Below, piece after piece: positions 8,142 through 17,060 of a DNA stretch of 64,000 bases (positions are counted from its first letter, which is position 1; every line of letters begins with the position of its first letter). The translations under genes were made by a program, and so were the position numbers. The stretch is from NCBI RefSeq assembly GCF_006489205.2, contig NZ_VFYR02000003.1, positions 489,462-553,461 of the forward strand, read 5' to 3'. The notes under the pieces are model-generated. The model was not told the origin of the DNA. It was given only the letters and a program-made list of their open reading frames with translations, and did no database searches. Source of the stretch: Brevibacterium sp. XM4083 (lineage in GTDB: Bacteria > Actinomycetota > Actinomycetes > Actinomycetales > Brevibacteriaceae).

Positions 8142-8756
8142 ATGAAGTTCCCCATGCTCCGTCATCTGCGCGCACTCGGCTCGACTCACGCAGGGCGCAT
8201 CGCCCTCGTCGCGATTCCCGCGGGCATCGTCTCCGCCGGCCTCATGGGCGGGGTCGCCCAGGGTGCCGTCCCCGTCTCGTTCTCCGTCTCCGGCAGCCAG
8301 TTCCAGATCAGCGCCTCCCAGCTCGATGGCACCGGATTCTCCCAGTACGGCGGTGTCGCCAAGGACACCGAGGGCGGCGACCACACTGTCGCGATCGCGA
8401 ACATCAAGAGCGCTGAGCTGAACGATCTCTGCCAGTCTGCGGTCACCGACACGCCGCTGGGCAAGGTCGGCGTCCTCATCACGGCCGGAGGAAACGGCGA
8501 ACCAGCGACCGCGAGCGATCTGCAGATCGGCATGACCGGACTCAAGGGCGACGCCGAGTTCGAGAACATCCGCATCGGCGTTGACGCCTCGGACGTCGAG
8601 ACCAAAGCCAAGGGCTCGCCCGGCGACTTCGCCCAGGACGCCGATACGATCGCGATCTCGGGCCTCGAGCAGACGGCCTGGAGCACCCAGGCGTCCGTCT
8701 TCACCCTCAAGGGGATGAAGCTGGAGCTCACCGACGGCTCGAAGACGTGCTTCTGA
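8142..8756 (+). CDS. DUF6230 family exported protein
   Basis: The 204-aa protein starts at the ATG at 8142 with GAGG 6 nt upstream. The N-terminal segment IALVAIPAGIVSAGLMGGVA is a single hydrophobic helix that works as signal or anchor. The core FSVSGSQFQISASQLDGTGFSQYGG and the Cys-containing end TDGSKTCF match the DUF6230 family known from Streptomyces, whose function is unestablished. Two Cys (in LNDLCQS and at the C-terminus) could form a disulfide, as in homologues. The stop overlaps the start of the DUF6114 gene (TGATG), so the two are translationally coupled. An envelope location is inferred. Confidence 0.82.
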   Translation: MKFPMLRHLRALGSTHAGRIALVAIPAGIVSAGLMGGVAQGAVPVSFSVSGSQFQISASQLDGTGFSQYGGVAKDTEGGDHTVAIANIKSAELNDLCQSAVTDTPLGKVGVLITAGGNGEPATASDLQIGMTGLKGDAEFENIRIGVDASDVETKAKGSPGDFAQDADTIAISGLEQTAWSTQASVFTLKGMKLELTDGSKTCF

Positions 8757-9289
8757 TGGCTGAGGCATCGACCAACACCGAGAGCACCGCCACCACCACT
8801 GACGCGGCAGTCTCCCCGGACGCGCAGGCACCGCCGTCGCGGCGCAGCCGCCGCAGCACGGAGAAGTCGCGTGCCACCGAGAAGTCGCGTATCGCCGCGA
8901 CGACGCGCACGGCCGAGAACGGCCGGGGCTTTCGGCACTGGCGTCGGCAGCGGCCGTTCATCGGCGGGGTGCTCGTCGTCCTCGGCGGGCTCGAGCTCTT
9001 CTTCTCCGGCCAGCTCGACACCGGTAACATCCAGATCCAGTTCGGCATCGAGGGCCTGCAGGCCACGGTCATCCCGATCGCGCTCGTGCTCCTCGGCGTC
9101 CTCGCGATCACGATGCCGACGCATCATGTGTTCTACGGGATCCTCGCGCTCATCGTCGCGATCTATTCGCTCGTCGGGGTCAACCTCGGCGGATTCGTCC
9201 TCGGCATGCTGCTGGCGAGCATCGGCGCCGTACTCGTCGTCGCCTGGATGGGACCGCGCGCCACGGCGAGCGATGAGGGGACTGGATGA
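8756..9289 (+). CDS. DUF6114 family membrane protein
   Basis: The 177-aa protein starts at the ATG that overlaps the preceding TGA. An Ala/Thr/Arg-rich cytoplasmic N-terminus (about 60 aa) is followed by FRHWRRQRPFIGGVLVVLGG and three further hydrophobic helices ending in NLGGFVLGMLLASIGAVLVV, which is the DUF6114 pattern. DUF6114 genes typically neighbour DUF6230 genes in actinobacteria. This product is likely the membrane partner of the exported DUF6230 protein. Its stop overlaps the next start (ATGA), which makes a tightly coupled three-gene operon. Confidence 0.8.
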   Translation: MAEASTNTESTATTTDAAVSPDAQAPPSRRSRRSTEKSRATEKSRIAATTRTAENGRGFRHWRRQRPFIGGVLVVLGGLELFFSGQLDTGNIQIQFGIEGLQATVIPIALVLLGVLAITMPTHHVFYGILALIVAIYSLVGVNLGGFVLGMLLASIGAVLVVAWMGPRATASDEGTG

Positions 9290-10140
9290 GGGCGCGGGGG
9301 CGTCGGACGGCGCTGCTCCTGGCTGCTCTCGCGCTCACGGTCCCGGCGTCCGTGGGGGCCACAGCCCCCGAGGCCTCCGGGGCGACGACGGTCGATCGGA
9401 CGGGTGGGCTCTGCTCGCCGCTGACACCGTGCGAGCGCCCCGTTCTGCCCGGTCCGGCTGCGGGACCGACGCCCCAGGTGCCCCGAGCACCGGTGGCCCC
9501 CGGCCCGGCTGAGCCCGGACCAGCCGAACCGGGACCAGCCGAACCGGGACCAGGTGACCTCGGACCCGGAGACCCCGCACCCACCGAGTCGCCAGCGCCG
9601 ACCGGGCCAGCGCCGATCGGCCCATCACCCACCGAATCACCGTCACCGACCGAGTCACCCACCGAGTCACCGAGTCCGTCGCCGACACCGACGGCACCCG
9701 TCGACGCGGAGGAGGACGACAACGCCCCGGTCTTCGCGAAGACACCCGCGTCGATGGGATCGGAGAAGCTGTCGTTCACCGGCCTGAGCGGGATCTCGAT
9801 CGTCAGCGTGCCCACGGCCGACGGCGGGAGCATCCGCGCGCTGAAGATCACCGCGGAGTCGATCACGATCGACGGGTTCTCACTCACGGTGCGGCCGCCC
9901 GATGAACCGGGGCTCGTGACGAAGGCCGACCAGATGACGCTCAAGGGCCACGTCAGCGTCTACCTCGGGTCGATCACCGCGACGACGAAGAGCGGGGATT
10001 CGGTGACCATCGGCACCGACACGCCACCGCCCCTCGACGATGTCGAACCGGGGCTGCTGCGCGTGACGATGGGCCTCGTCGGCTCGATGGCCGATTCGAT
10101 CAGCTACAGCAACACCGACCAGAAGATCGTCTACCCCTGA
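9286..10140 (+). CDS. Secreted protein with Pro-rich linker, third gene of the DUF6230 operon
   Basis: The 284-aa product has a classical signal peptide (RTALLLAALALTVPASVGA). A low-complexity region (about residues 60-145) of GPAEP and PTESP repeats follows, then a C-terminal domain of about 135 aa rich in beta-strand-like segments (KLSFTGLSGISIVSV, ALKITAESITIDGFSL, HVSVYLGSITATTKSG). The alternating Leu/Ile/Val pattern of this domain recalls the DUF6230 core, so it may be a distant paralogue (inference). There is no sortase signal or membrane anchor at the C-terminus. The start overlaps the DUF6114 stop (ATGA), which ties it to that system. A function is not known. Confidence 0.75.
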   Translation: MRARGRRTALLLAALALTVPASVGATAPEASGATTVDRTGGLCSPLTPCERPVLPGPAAGPTPQVPRAPVAPGPAEPGPAEPGPAEPGPGDLGPGDPAPTESPAPTGPAPIGPSPTESPSPTESPTESPSPSPTPTAPVDAEEDDNAPVFAKTPASMGSEKLSFTGLSGISIVSVPTADGGSIRALKITAESITIDGFSLTVRPPDEPGLVTKADQMTLKGHVSVYLGSITATTKSGDSVTIGTDTPPPLDDVEPGLLRVTMGLVGSMADSISYSNTDQKIVYP

Positions 10141-10146
10141 GGTACG

Positions 10147-10893
10147 TCAACCCCGCTCCCTGAGGTACGTGACGAAGCTCTGTGCGAGCAGGCGTCCCAC
10201 GCGCACGAGCTCGGCATCGGCGGCGTCGAGCTCGGCGACGATCGAGTCCGTCGTCTTCCCCTCGGGCAGTGCGACCGCGTCCGAACGCAGCCACCGCCGG
10301 ATCTGGCCGGCGTCCGTCTCCGGGTGGAACTGCGTGCCCCACGCGAACTCGCCGACGCGGAAGCCCTGCACCGGGGCGTCCGACCCGGTGACGAGCAGCT
10401 CTCCGCCCTCGGGCAGCGCCATCTCCTCCTGGTGGAAGAGCACGGACGGCAGGGTCATCCCCGACAGGGCGGCGAACACCGGGTCCGCCTCCCCCGCCGA
10501 GGTGGTGTGCAGATCGTAGATGCCGATCTGCGGGCGCGCTCGCCGGGTGATCGGCGCGTCCGTGGCCGCGGCGAGCAGCTCCCCGCCGAGGCAGATGTTG
10601 AAGCTCGGGAACTCGCCGTCGGCTGACCGGCGCAGCAGGCTCCTCACCTCCGGGAACCACGGATTGTCCGCGTCCTCGAGGGGACCGGACGCCCCACCGA
10701 GGACGATGAGGGCTGCATAGTCGCCGAGGCCGCCGCCCCCGTGACCGTCGACGTCGACCGGGATCGCGTCGCCGAGGTACGGCCGGACGACGACCACCTC
10801 GGCGCCGGCCTCCTCCAGCCACTGACCGAACCGCTCCGGCCCGGTGCCCTTCTCGTGCTCGATGACGAGGATCGTCACGCCGCCTGGTCCCAT
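10147..10893 (-). CDS. Class I glutamine amidotransferase-like protein
   Basis: The 248-aa protein carries the amidotransferase triad: C101 in NICLGGEL, H190 and E192 in QFHPET. The nucleophile elbow reads CLGGE rather than CLGHQ, so glutamine is not necessarily the substrate. It lies 3 bp after the SDR gene and closes the six-gene ethanolamine-type operon. A second hydrolase in the same operon (13122-13940) is closer to PuuD. This protein may be an accessory gamma-glutamyl hydrolase or a GMP-synthase-like amidotransferase of relaxed specificity. Confidence 0.8.
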   Translation of the reverse strand: MGPGGVTILVIEHEKGTGPERFGQWLEEAGAEVVVVRPYLGDAIPVDVDGHGGGGLGDYAALIVLGGASGPLEDADNPWFPEVRSLLRRSADGEFPSFNICLGGELLAAATDAPITRRARPQIGIYDLHTTSAGEADPVFAALSGMTLPSVLFHQEEMALPEGGELLVTGSDAPVQGFRVGEFAWGTQFHPETDAGQIRRWLRSDAVALPEGKTTDSIVAELDAADAELVRVGRLLAQSFVTYLRERG

Positions 10894-10896
10894 GTC

Positions 10897-11673
10897 CTAC
10901 TCCGCGGTGACGTACGCCGAGGTGATGCCGCCGTCGACGGTGAACGTCGAGGCGTTGACGAACGTCGAATCGTCGCTGGCGAGGAACGCGACGGCCGCCG
11001 CGATCTCCTCGGGCTCGCCGAAGCGTCCGCTCGGAACGTGGACGAGACGCCGCTGCGCCTGCACCGGGTCAGCGGCGAAGAGCTCGGTCAGCAGCGGCGT
11101 GTTGACCGGTCCCGGGCACAGGGCGTTGACCCGGATGCCCTGTTTGGCGAATTCGACGCCGAGTTCGCGGCTCATCGACAGCACCCCGCCCTTCGACGCG
11201 GAGTACGAGATCTGCGAGGTCGCCGCCCCCATGAGCGCGACGAACGACGCCGTGTTGATGATCGATCCCGACCCCTGCTTGACCATCTGCTCGAGCGCGT
11301 ACTTGCAGCAGAGGAAGACAGAGGTGAGGTTGACCGTCTGCACCTTCTGCCACGCGGCGAGGTCGGTCGTGAGGATCGAACTGTCATCGGTGGGGTTGAT
11401 GCCGGCGTTGTTGAACGCGACGTCGACGCGTCCGTAGTGCTCGACGGTGCGGGCGAAGAGGTTCCTCACGTCCTCCTCCTCGGCGACGTTGACGCGGACG
11501 AACAGGCCGCCGAGCTCCTCGGCAACCTCGGGCCCGCGCGTCTCGTCGAGGTCGGCGATGACGACCTTCGCCCCCTCTTCGGCCAGGCGCCGCGCGCTGG
11601 CCAGCCCGATGCCCGAGGCACCGCCGGTGATGACGCAGACTTTGTCCTTGAGTCGGGTTGCCGCAGTGGTCAT
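10897..11673 (-). CDS. SDR family oxidoreductase (3-oxoacyl-reductase type)
   Basis: The 258-aa classical short-chain dehydrogenase starts at the ATG at 11673 with AAGGAGA. It has the cofactor motif TGGASGIG (16-23), NNAG (88-91) and catalytic S143, Y157 and K161. D41 after the second strand suggests NAD rather than NADP. In the operon it would fit oxidation of the alcohol of gamma-glutamyl-ethanolamide to the aldehyde, just before the aldehyde dehydrogenase step. That role is inferred from neighbours; family members have many substrates. Confidence 0.88.
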   Translation of the reverse strand: MTTAATRLKDKVCVITGGASGIGLASARRLAEEGAKVVIADLDETRGPEVAEELGGLFVRVNVAEEEDVRNLFARTVEHYGRVDVAFNNAGINPTDDSSILTTDLAAWQKVQTVNLTSVFLCCKYALEQMVKQGSGSIINTASFVALMGAATSQISYSASKGGVLSMSRELGVEFAKQGIRVNALCPGPVNTPLLTELFAADPVQAQRRLVHVPSGRFGEPEEIAAAVAFLASDDSTFVNASTFTVDGGITSAYVTAE

Positions 11674-11740
11674 TGCTCTCCTTGATGCTCTGGTGTGGCT
11701 GGTGTGACTGGTGTGGTGTGGGGTGGACTCGGCCGGTCGC

Positions 11741-13108
11741 TCAGTCCGCCGGCTGGGTCGCGAAGAAGACGTTCTTGACCTCGGTGAACGAGGCGACCGC
11801 GTCGGGTCCGAGCTCCCGGCCGAAACCGGACTGCTTGAACCCGCCGAACGGCGTCGAATAGCGCACCGAAGCGTGCGAATTCACCGACAGGTTCCCGGCC
11901 TCGACACCGCGGGACACGCGCATCGCGCGGTCGAGGCTCGCCGTCCAGATCGACCCGGAGAGCCCGTACTCGGTGTCATTGGCGATCCGCAGGGCTTCCG
12001 CCTCGGTGTCGAAGGGCACGACCGAGAGGACGGGCCCGAAGATCTCCTCGGTGAAGTCGACCGTCGAAGTCGTCGGCGGGGTGAGCACGGTCGGCGGGAA
12101 CCAGAAGCCGGGCCCGGTCGGCGCGGTCCCGGTGAACGCGACGTCGCCGGCAGCGACGTAGCCTGCGACCCTGTCCCGGTGGGCGGCGGTGACCAGCGGA
12201 CCCATCGCGGTGTCGGGCAGGGTCGGGTCGGCCGCGGCGAAGTCCCCGACAGCCTCCTCGAGCGCGGCCATGAACTCGTCGTAGATGCCGCGCTGGACGA
12301 GCAGGCGCGACCGCGAGCAGCAGTCCTGCCCGGAGTTGTCGAACACCCCACCGGGGGCCGCGGCCGCAGCGGCGGCGACGTCGGCGTCATCGAACACGAT
12401 GTTCGCGTTCTTGCCGCCGAGTTCGAGGGTGAGGTTCTTCACCTGGTCGGCGCACCCGGCCATGATCCGCTTGCCGACCTCGGTCGACCCGGTGAAGACG
12501 ACCTTCCTCACCGCCGGGTGGGTGACGAAGCGCTCCCCGACGACCGATCCCTTGCCGGGGATGATCGTCAGCACGCCCTCGGGGATGCCGGCCTCCCGGG
12601 CGAGCTCCCCGATCCGGATCGCCGTGAGCGGTGTGATCTCCGCGGGTTTGAGGACGACGGTGTTGCCGGCCGCGAGCGCCGGGGCGAACCCCCATGCGGC
12701 GATCGGCATCGGGAAGTTCCACGGCACGATGACCCCGACGACGCCGAGCGGTTCGTGGAACGTGATGTCGACCCCGCCGGCGACGGGGATCTGCCGGCCG
12801 AAGAGGCGCTCGGGCACCGCCGCGTAGTACTCGATGACGTCGCGGACGTTGCCGGCCTCCCACATCGCGTTCGAGATCGTGTGCCCGGCATTGGCGACCT
12901 CGAGCGCGGCGAGCTCATCGATCGCGGAGTCGACGGCGGCGGCGAAGCGCCGCAGCAGCCGGGCCCGATCGGCGGGGGCGACGTGGCGCCACGTCTCGTA
13001 CGCCTCGGCGGCCCGCGCGATCGCCCGGTCGGTGGCCGCGAGGTCCGCGAGCTCCACCTCGGCGATCGACTCCTCCGTGGCCGGGTTGACGACGGTGTAC
13101 GTGCTCAA
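11741..13108 (-). CDS. Aldehyde dehydrogenase (PuuC-like)
   Basis: The 455-aa protein starts at a TTG (13108) with GGAG 8 nt upstream; no ATG fits as well. Catalytic residues are N131 (PWNFP), K154 (VLKPAE), E229 (LELGG) and C263 in GQDCCS. It lies 13 bp after the PuuD-like gene and 67 bp before the SDR gene. The expected role is oxidation of a gamma-glutamyl aldehyde to gamma-glutamyl-glycine or a similar acid. Betaine-aldehyde or general aldehyde activity is possible by sequence alone. Confidence 0.88.
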   Translation of the reverse strand: MSTYTVVNPATEESIAEVELADLAATDRAIARAAEAYETWRHVAPADRARLLRRFAAAVDSAIDELAALEVANAGHTISNAMWEAGNVRDVIEYYAAVPERLFGRQIPVAGGVDITFHEPLGVVGVIVPWNFPMPIAAWGFAPALAAGNTVVLKPAEITPLTAIRIGELAREAGIPEGVLTIIPGKGSVVGERFVTHPAVRKVVFTGSTEVGKRIMAGCADQVKNLTLELGGKNANIVFDDADVAAAAAAAPGGVFDNSGQDCCSRSRLLVQRGIYDEFMAALEEAVGDFAAADPTLPDTAMGPLVTAAHRDRVAGYVAAGDVAFTGTAPTGPGFWFPPTVLTPPTTSTVDFTEEIFGPVLSVVPFDTEAEALRIANDTEYGLSGSIWTASLDRAMRVSRGVEAGNLSVNSHASVRYSTPFGGFKQSGFGRELGPDAVASFTEVKNVFFATQPAD

Positions 13109-13121
13109 TGCGGTGTCTCCT

Positions 13122-13940
13122 TCACGCTGGTGCGGTCATGCTCATGGGGGCGCCGAGGCGGTCCCGCGCGGCGTCGACGAGGGCGGTGACGACGCGGGCG
13201 TCGTCCGGGTTGTGCTCGGGGTGCCACTGCACCGCGAAGAGCCATCCGGTCCCGTCGTCGGGCTGGTGGGCGGGGTCGATCTCGATCGCTTCGATGAGGC
13301 CCTCGGGGCTGCGCGCGGTGACGGTGAGTCCCGCGCCGAGGCGGTCGACGGCCTGGTGGTGGTAGCACGGTGCCGTCGCCGTCTCCCCGAGGACCGCGCG
13401 GGCGATGGTGCCCGGCTCCGTCGTCACCACGACCTCACCGTAGACCCCGGGGCTCGGCTGGTAATCGGTGTGGCCGGTCACCTCGGGCAGGTGCTGGATG
13501 AGCGTGCTGCCGTGGGCGACGGCGATGACCTGGAGGCCGCGGCAGATGCCGAGGACGGGCAGACCCCGCTGCCGCGCGGCGGCGAGCAGGAGGAATTCGC
13601 TGTCGTCGCGGAACGGCTGCGAGCCGGTGCGCTCGTGCGGCTGCGCCCCGTAGGCCGCGGAGTCGACGTCGGCACCGCCGGCGATGAGGAGCCCGTCGAG
13701 GCGCTCGAGCACCGCAGGCGACTGACCGTGCGGGGGCAGGAGGACCGGGATGCCGCCGGCGGCGGCGACCATGCGGACGTAGTCGGCGGGGACGAGGGCC
13801 GCCTCGGTGTCCCACACTCCCCACTGGGCCTGCTGCAGGTAGCAGCTGATCCCGATGACGGGAGCGGGCACCACGGGATCCTCATGCGCTGCTGCGGACC
13901 CGGGTCCCGCCTCGGCGATGTCAGAGTCGTTCGAAGCCAC
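13122..13940 (-). CDS. Gamma-glutamyl hydrolase, PuuD-like (peptidase C26)
   Basis: The 272-aa protein has the C26 triad: C133 in GICRGLQ, H240 and E242 in VQWHPEHN. PADYVRMVAAAGGIPVLLPP and IAGGADVD are typical of PuuD/gamma-glutamyl-GABA hydrolases. It would cleave the gamma-glutamyl product and recycle glutamate. Its first 20 bases overlap the 3' end of the glutamine-synthetase-like gene, consistent with coupled translation of ligase and hydrolase. Confidence 0.87.
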   Translation of the reverse strand: MASNDSDIAEAGPGSAAAHEDPVVPAPVIGISCYLQQAQWGVWDTEAALVPADYVRMVAAAGGIPVLLPPHGQSPAVLERLDGLLIAGGADVDSAAYGAQPHERTGSQPFRDDSEFLLLAAARQRGLPVLGICRGLQVIAVAHGSTLIQHLPEVTGHTDYQPSPGVYGEVVVTTEPGTIARAVLGETATAPCYHHQAVDRLGAGLTVTARSPEGLIEAIEIDPAHQPDDGTGWLFAVQWHPEHNPDDARVVTALVDAARDRLGAPMSMTAPA

Positions 13941-15366
13941 GGATCCTCTCCCAGTCGGTCACGGTCGAATTGTAGGCGGCGAGTTCGATGTCGGCGGCGT
14001 GGACGTAGTGGCGCACGACGTCCTCGCCGAACGCCTCCTTCGCGATGTCGGAGGTCTCGAGGAGGTCCCGCGCGCCGGTCAGCGTCGTCGGCAGGCGCTT
14101 CGCATCGGACATGTACGCGTTGCCCTCGGTGATCGCCGGCAGCGGGAGTTCGTGCTCGATCCCGTAGAGCCCGGCGGCGATGAGGGAGGCCGCGGCGAGG
14201 TACGGGTTGAGGTCGGCCCCGCCGACGCGGCATTCGACGCGCAGCGAGGGACCCGAGCCGACGACCCGGAACGCGCACGTGCGGTTGTCGAAGCCCCACG
14301 CGACCGCGGTGGGGGCGAAGGAGCCTTCGACGAAGCGCTTGTACGAGTTGATGTTCGGGGCGAAGAAGTACGTGAAGTCCTCGATGCACGCCAGCTGCCC
14401 GGCGATGAAGTGGTTCATGAGGGTGGAGAAGCCGTGCTCGCCGTCGCCGGCCATGACCATGTCACCGTCGGCGGAGCGGAAGCTGAGATGGATGTGGCAC
14501 GACGACCCCTCCTTCTGGTCGTACTTCGCCATGAACGTGATCGACTTCCCGTGTTGGGCGGCGATCTCCTTCGCCCCGTTCTTGTAGACCGCGTGGTCGT
14601 CGCAGGCCTTGAGCGCCTGCTGGTAGCGGAAGGTGATCTCGTGCTGGCCGAAGTTGCATTCGCCCTTCGCGCCCTCGACGTAGAGGCCGGCACCGGCCAT
14701 CGAGTTGCGGATGTCGCGCAGCAGCGGCTCGACCCGGGCGGTCCCGAGCAGGGAGTAGTCGACGTTGTACTGGTTCGCCGGGGTCATGTTCGTGTAGCGG
14801 GAGTCGAAGGCGTCCTCGTAGCTCGTGTCGAACGTGATGAACTCCAGTTCGGTGCCGACATGGGCGCTCAGTCCCGCCTCGGCGAGCCGGTCGAGCTGGC
14901 GCTTGAGGATCTGCCGCGGGGAGGCGGTCACGGGTTCGCCGGTCGTCCAGAACAGGTCGCAGTTGACCATCGCCGTGCCCGGCTGCCACGGCAGCAGCCG
15001 CAGCGTCTTCAGGTCCGGCTGCATGACGAGGTCGCCGTAGCCGGTCTCCCACGAGGACATCTCGTAGCCGTCGACGGTGTTCATGTCGACGTCGACGGCG
15101 AGCAGGTAGTTGCAGGCCTCCGAGCCGTGTCCGGCGACGTCGTCGAGGAAGAACTGCGCTCCCAGGCGCTTGCCCTGGAGCCTGCCCTGGGCGTCGGTGA
15201 CGGCGACGACGACGGTGTCGATCGAGCCGTCCTCGGTGCGCCGTCGCAGTTCCTCGAGCGTCAGGGGCTCAGCCTGCACCGATCCGCGCGACGTCCGCTG
15301 AGGCGAGTGCGCGGTCGTGGGCGCCGAGGTGATCGTCGGTTTCGGTGAGGTCGTGAGGTCGTTCAT
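13921..15366 (-). CDS. Glutamine synthetase-like gamma-glutamyl-amine ligase (GlnA4/PuuA type)
   Basis: The 481-aa protein starts at the ATG at 15366 with GAGGAAA upstream. Glutamine-synthetase motifs are present: GTELEF, GECNFGQHEI, the ATP/Glu-site stretch SSCHIHLSF and RVECRVGGADLNPYLA. The regulatory adenylylation Tyr loop of GlnA is absent. A long Thr/Ser/Pro N-terminus (about 35 aa) precedes the beta-Grasp domain. Because the gene lies between an ethanolamine permease and a gamma-glutamyl hydrolase, the likely reaction is ATP-dependent coupling of glutamate to ethanolamine, as described for GlnA4 of Streptomyces coelicolor. A polyamine substrate (PuuA/GlnA3) is the main alternative. Confidence 0.85.
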   Translation of the reverse strand: MNDLTTSPKPTITSAPTTAHSPQRTSRGSVQAEPLTLEELRRRTEDGSIDTVVVAVTDAQGRLQGKRLGAQFFLDDVAGHGSEACNYLLAVDVDMNTVDGYEMSSWETGYGDLVMQPDLKTLRLLPWQPGTAMVNCDLFWTTGEPVTASPRQILKRQLDRLAEAGLSAHVGTELEFITFDTSYEDAFDSRYTNMTPANQYNVDYSLLGTARVEPLLRDIRNSMAGAGLYVEGAKGECNFGQHEITFRYQQALKACDDHAVYKNGAKEIAAQHGKSITFMAKYDQKEGSSCHIHLSFRSADGDMVMAGDGEHGFSTLMNHFIAGQLACIEDFTYFFAPNINSYKRFVEGSFAPTAVAWGFDNRTCAFRVVGSGPSLRVECRVGGADLNPYLAAASLIAAGLYGIEHELPLPAITEGNAYMSDAKRLPTTLTGARDLLETSDIAKEAFGEDVVRHYVHAADIELAAYNSTVTDWERIRGFERL

Positions 15367-15443
15367 CAGGGTTTCCTCTTGTTCTCAGTTGTCGTGCGTC
15401 GGTGTCGTGAGTCTGTGTCGTGAGTCGGTGTCGTCAGCCTGTG

Positions 15444-15475
15444 GATGAGTGGGGATGGGGATGAGTGGGGATGGG
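15444..15475. repeat. 16-bp perfect tandem duplication
   Basis: GATGAGTGGGGATGGG occurs twice back to back (15444-15459, 15460-15475) between the permease and ligase genes. Degenerate copies of GTGTCGTGAGTC precede it (15402-15435). Confidence 0.85.
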
Positions 15476-15510
15476 GATGCGCCGGGGGTCGGAGACGCCG
15501 AGTGGTTCGG

Positions 15511-16947
15511 CTATTTGAGTTCGCTCTCGGCGGCCTCGATCTGTGCGAACTCCTCCTCCGGGGCGCTCGCGACGAGGCGGTGGCGGGAGTAGAACCAGAA
15601 GTAGGCGAGCGCGACGAGGAAGACGGCTGCGGCGATGCCGGCGGCGAGGATGTCGACGAAGAACGTCGCGATGACCGCCACCGAGGCGAGGACGAGCGCG
15701 ATGCCCGTGGTCACGACCCCGCCGGGGGTGCGGTAGCCGCGCTTGAGGTCGGGCTCCTTGAAGCGCAGCCGGATGTGCGAGAGGTTGAGCAGCACGTAGG
15801 AGACCGTGGCACCGAAGACCGCGACGTTGAGGAGGACACCGCCGTTGCCGCCGGAGAGCACGGCGATGAGGAAGCCGATCGTGCCGGGGACGATGAGAGC
15901 GAGCACGGGGGTCTTGCGCTTGCCGGTGTGGGAGAGCCACCTGGGCAGGTAGCCGGCCCGGGAGAGGGCGAAGAGCTGCCGCGAGTAGGCGAAGATGATG
16001 GAGAAGAAGCTCGCGACGAGTCCGGCGAGTCCGGCCCAGTTGACGAACGTCGCCAGCCACGAGCCCTCCCCGTAGGCCGCCCGCAGCGCCTCGGGCAGCG
16101 GGTTGTCCGACTCGCCCATGGCGGCCGCACCGGCGATGCCCGGGACGAGGAGGAGCATGAGGGCGCCGAAGACGACGAGGATGGCCATCGCGGTGATGAT
16201 GCCCCGCGGCATATCGCGCTTGGGGTCGGCCGACTCCTCGGCGGCCAGGGGCACACCCTCGATGGCGAGGAAGAACCAGATGCCGAAGACGAGGGAGCCG
16301 AGCAGGCCGCTGATGCCCATCGGGAGGAACGTGCTCGAGCCCAGCGCCGCCGTGGGTGCGATGTCGAAGAGGTTGCTCGCATCGAAGTGCGGGATCGCGG
16401 CGAAAACGAAGACGATGAGCGCGATGACGGCGACTGCGGTGATGACGAACATCAGACGCAGCGCCTCGCCGACGCCCCACAGGTGGATGCCGATGAAGAT
16501 CGCGTAGGCGACGAGGTAGATCGTCCACGAGGGCACGGACTCCGGCAGGATGCCGAGCGCCTGGACGTACCCGGCGATGAAGGTCGAGATCGCTGCCGGG
16601 GCCATCGTGTATTCGATGAGGACGGCCATGCCGGTGGCGAAGCCGCCGAGGGGGCCGAGCGCGCGTCTGGCGAACCCGTATCCCGCACCCGCCGTCGGCA
16701 GGGTCGAGGAGAGCTCCGCGAGACCGAAGACCATGCACACGTACATGAGTCCCATGAGGAGGAATGCGATGAGGAGACCGCCCCACCCGCCTTCCGCGAG
16801 GCCGAGGTTCCAGCCGGAGAAGTCGCCCGAGATGACATAGGCGACGCCGAGGCCGGCGAGGAGGATCCACCCGGCCGCGCCCTTCCTCAGCTGTCGCTTC
16901 TCGAGGTAGTGCTCATCGACGTTGCCGTACTCGATGTTCTTGGACAT
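15511..16947 (-). CDS. Ethanolamine permease (APC superfamily)
   Basis: The 478-aa protein has about 12 membrane helices. The N-terminal block YLEKRQLRKGAAGWILLAG, then GVAYVISGDFSGWNLGLAEG, is characteristic of the ethanolamine permease (Eat) family. PTAGAGYGFARRALGP and AIEGVPLAAEESADPKRDMPRG are further APC landmarks. The start is the ATG at 16947 with GGGAG 7 nt upstream. It is the first gene of the operon and is divergent from a FadR-type regulator. No eutBC, cobalamin enzyme or microcompartment gene is in the window, so the imported amine probably enters the gamma-glutamyl route encoded downstream. Confidence 0.87.
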   Translation of the reverse strand: MSKNIEYGNVDEHYLEKRQLRKGAAGWILLAGLGVAYVISGDFSGWNLGLAEGGWGGLLIAFLLMGLMYVCMVFGLAELSSTLPTAGAGYGFARRALGPLGGFATGMAVLIEYTMAPAAISTFIAGYVQALGILPESVPSWTIYLVAYAIFIGIHLWGVGEALRLMFVITAVAVIALIVFVFAAIPHFDASNLFDIAPTAALGSSTFLPMGISGLLGSLVFGIWFFLAIEGVPLAAEESADPKRDMPRGIITAMAILVVFGALMLLLVPGIAGAAAMGESDNPLPEALRAAYGEGSWLATFVNWAGLAGLVASFFSIIFAYSRQLFALSRAGYLPRWLSHTGKRKTPVLALIVPGTIGFLIAVLSGGNGGVLLNVAVFGATVSYVLLNLSHIRLRFKEPDLKRGYRTPGGVVTTGIALVLASVAVIATFFVDILAAGIAAAVFLVALAYFWFYSRHRLVASAPEEEFAQIEAAESELK

Positions 16948-16974
16948 ATCCGCTCCCAGCGATTCAATGGATCA

Positions 16975-17028
16975 TGTTCAGACCATTGGCTGGAGTCGAA
17001 TGTAGTATGACCCAGATCACGGTGTCAA
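16975..17028 (-). promoter_or_regulatory. Promoter of the ethanolamine operon with FadR/GntR-type operator
   Basis: On the minus strand TTGACA (17028-17023), an 18-bp spacer and TACATT (17004-16999) form a good promoter. Downstream of it TGGTCTGAACA (16985-16975) matches the FadR-subfamily consensus TNGTNNNACNA with one mismatch. Binding there by the adjacent GntR protein would block the operon until a ligand is present. Confidence 0.5.
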
Positions 17029-17060
17029 GGATCGCCCGAGGTTAGTCTTGAGGAGTGGAC

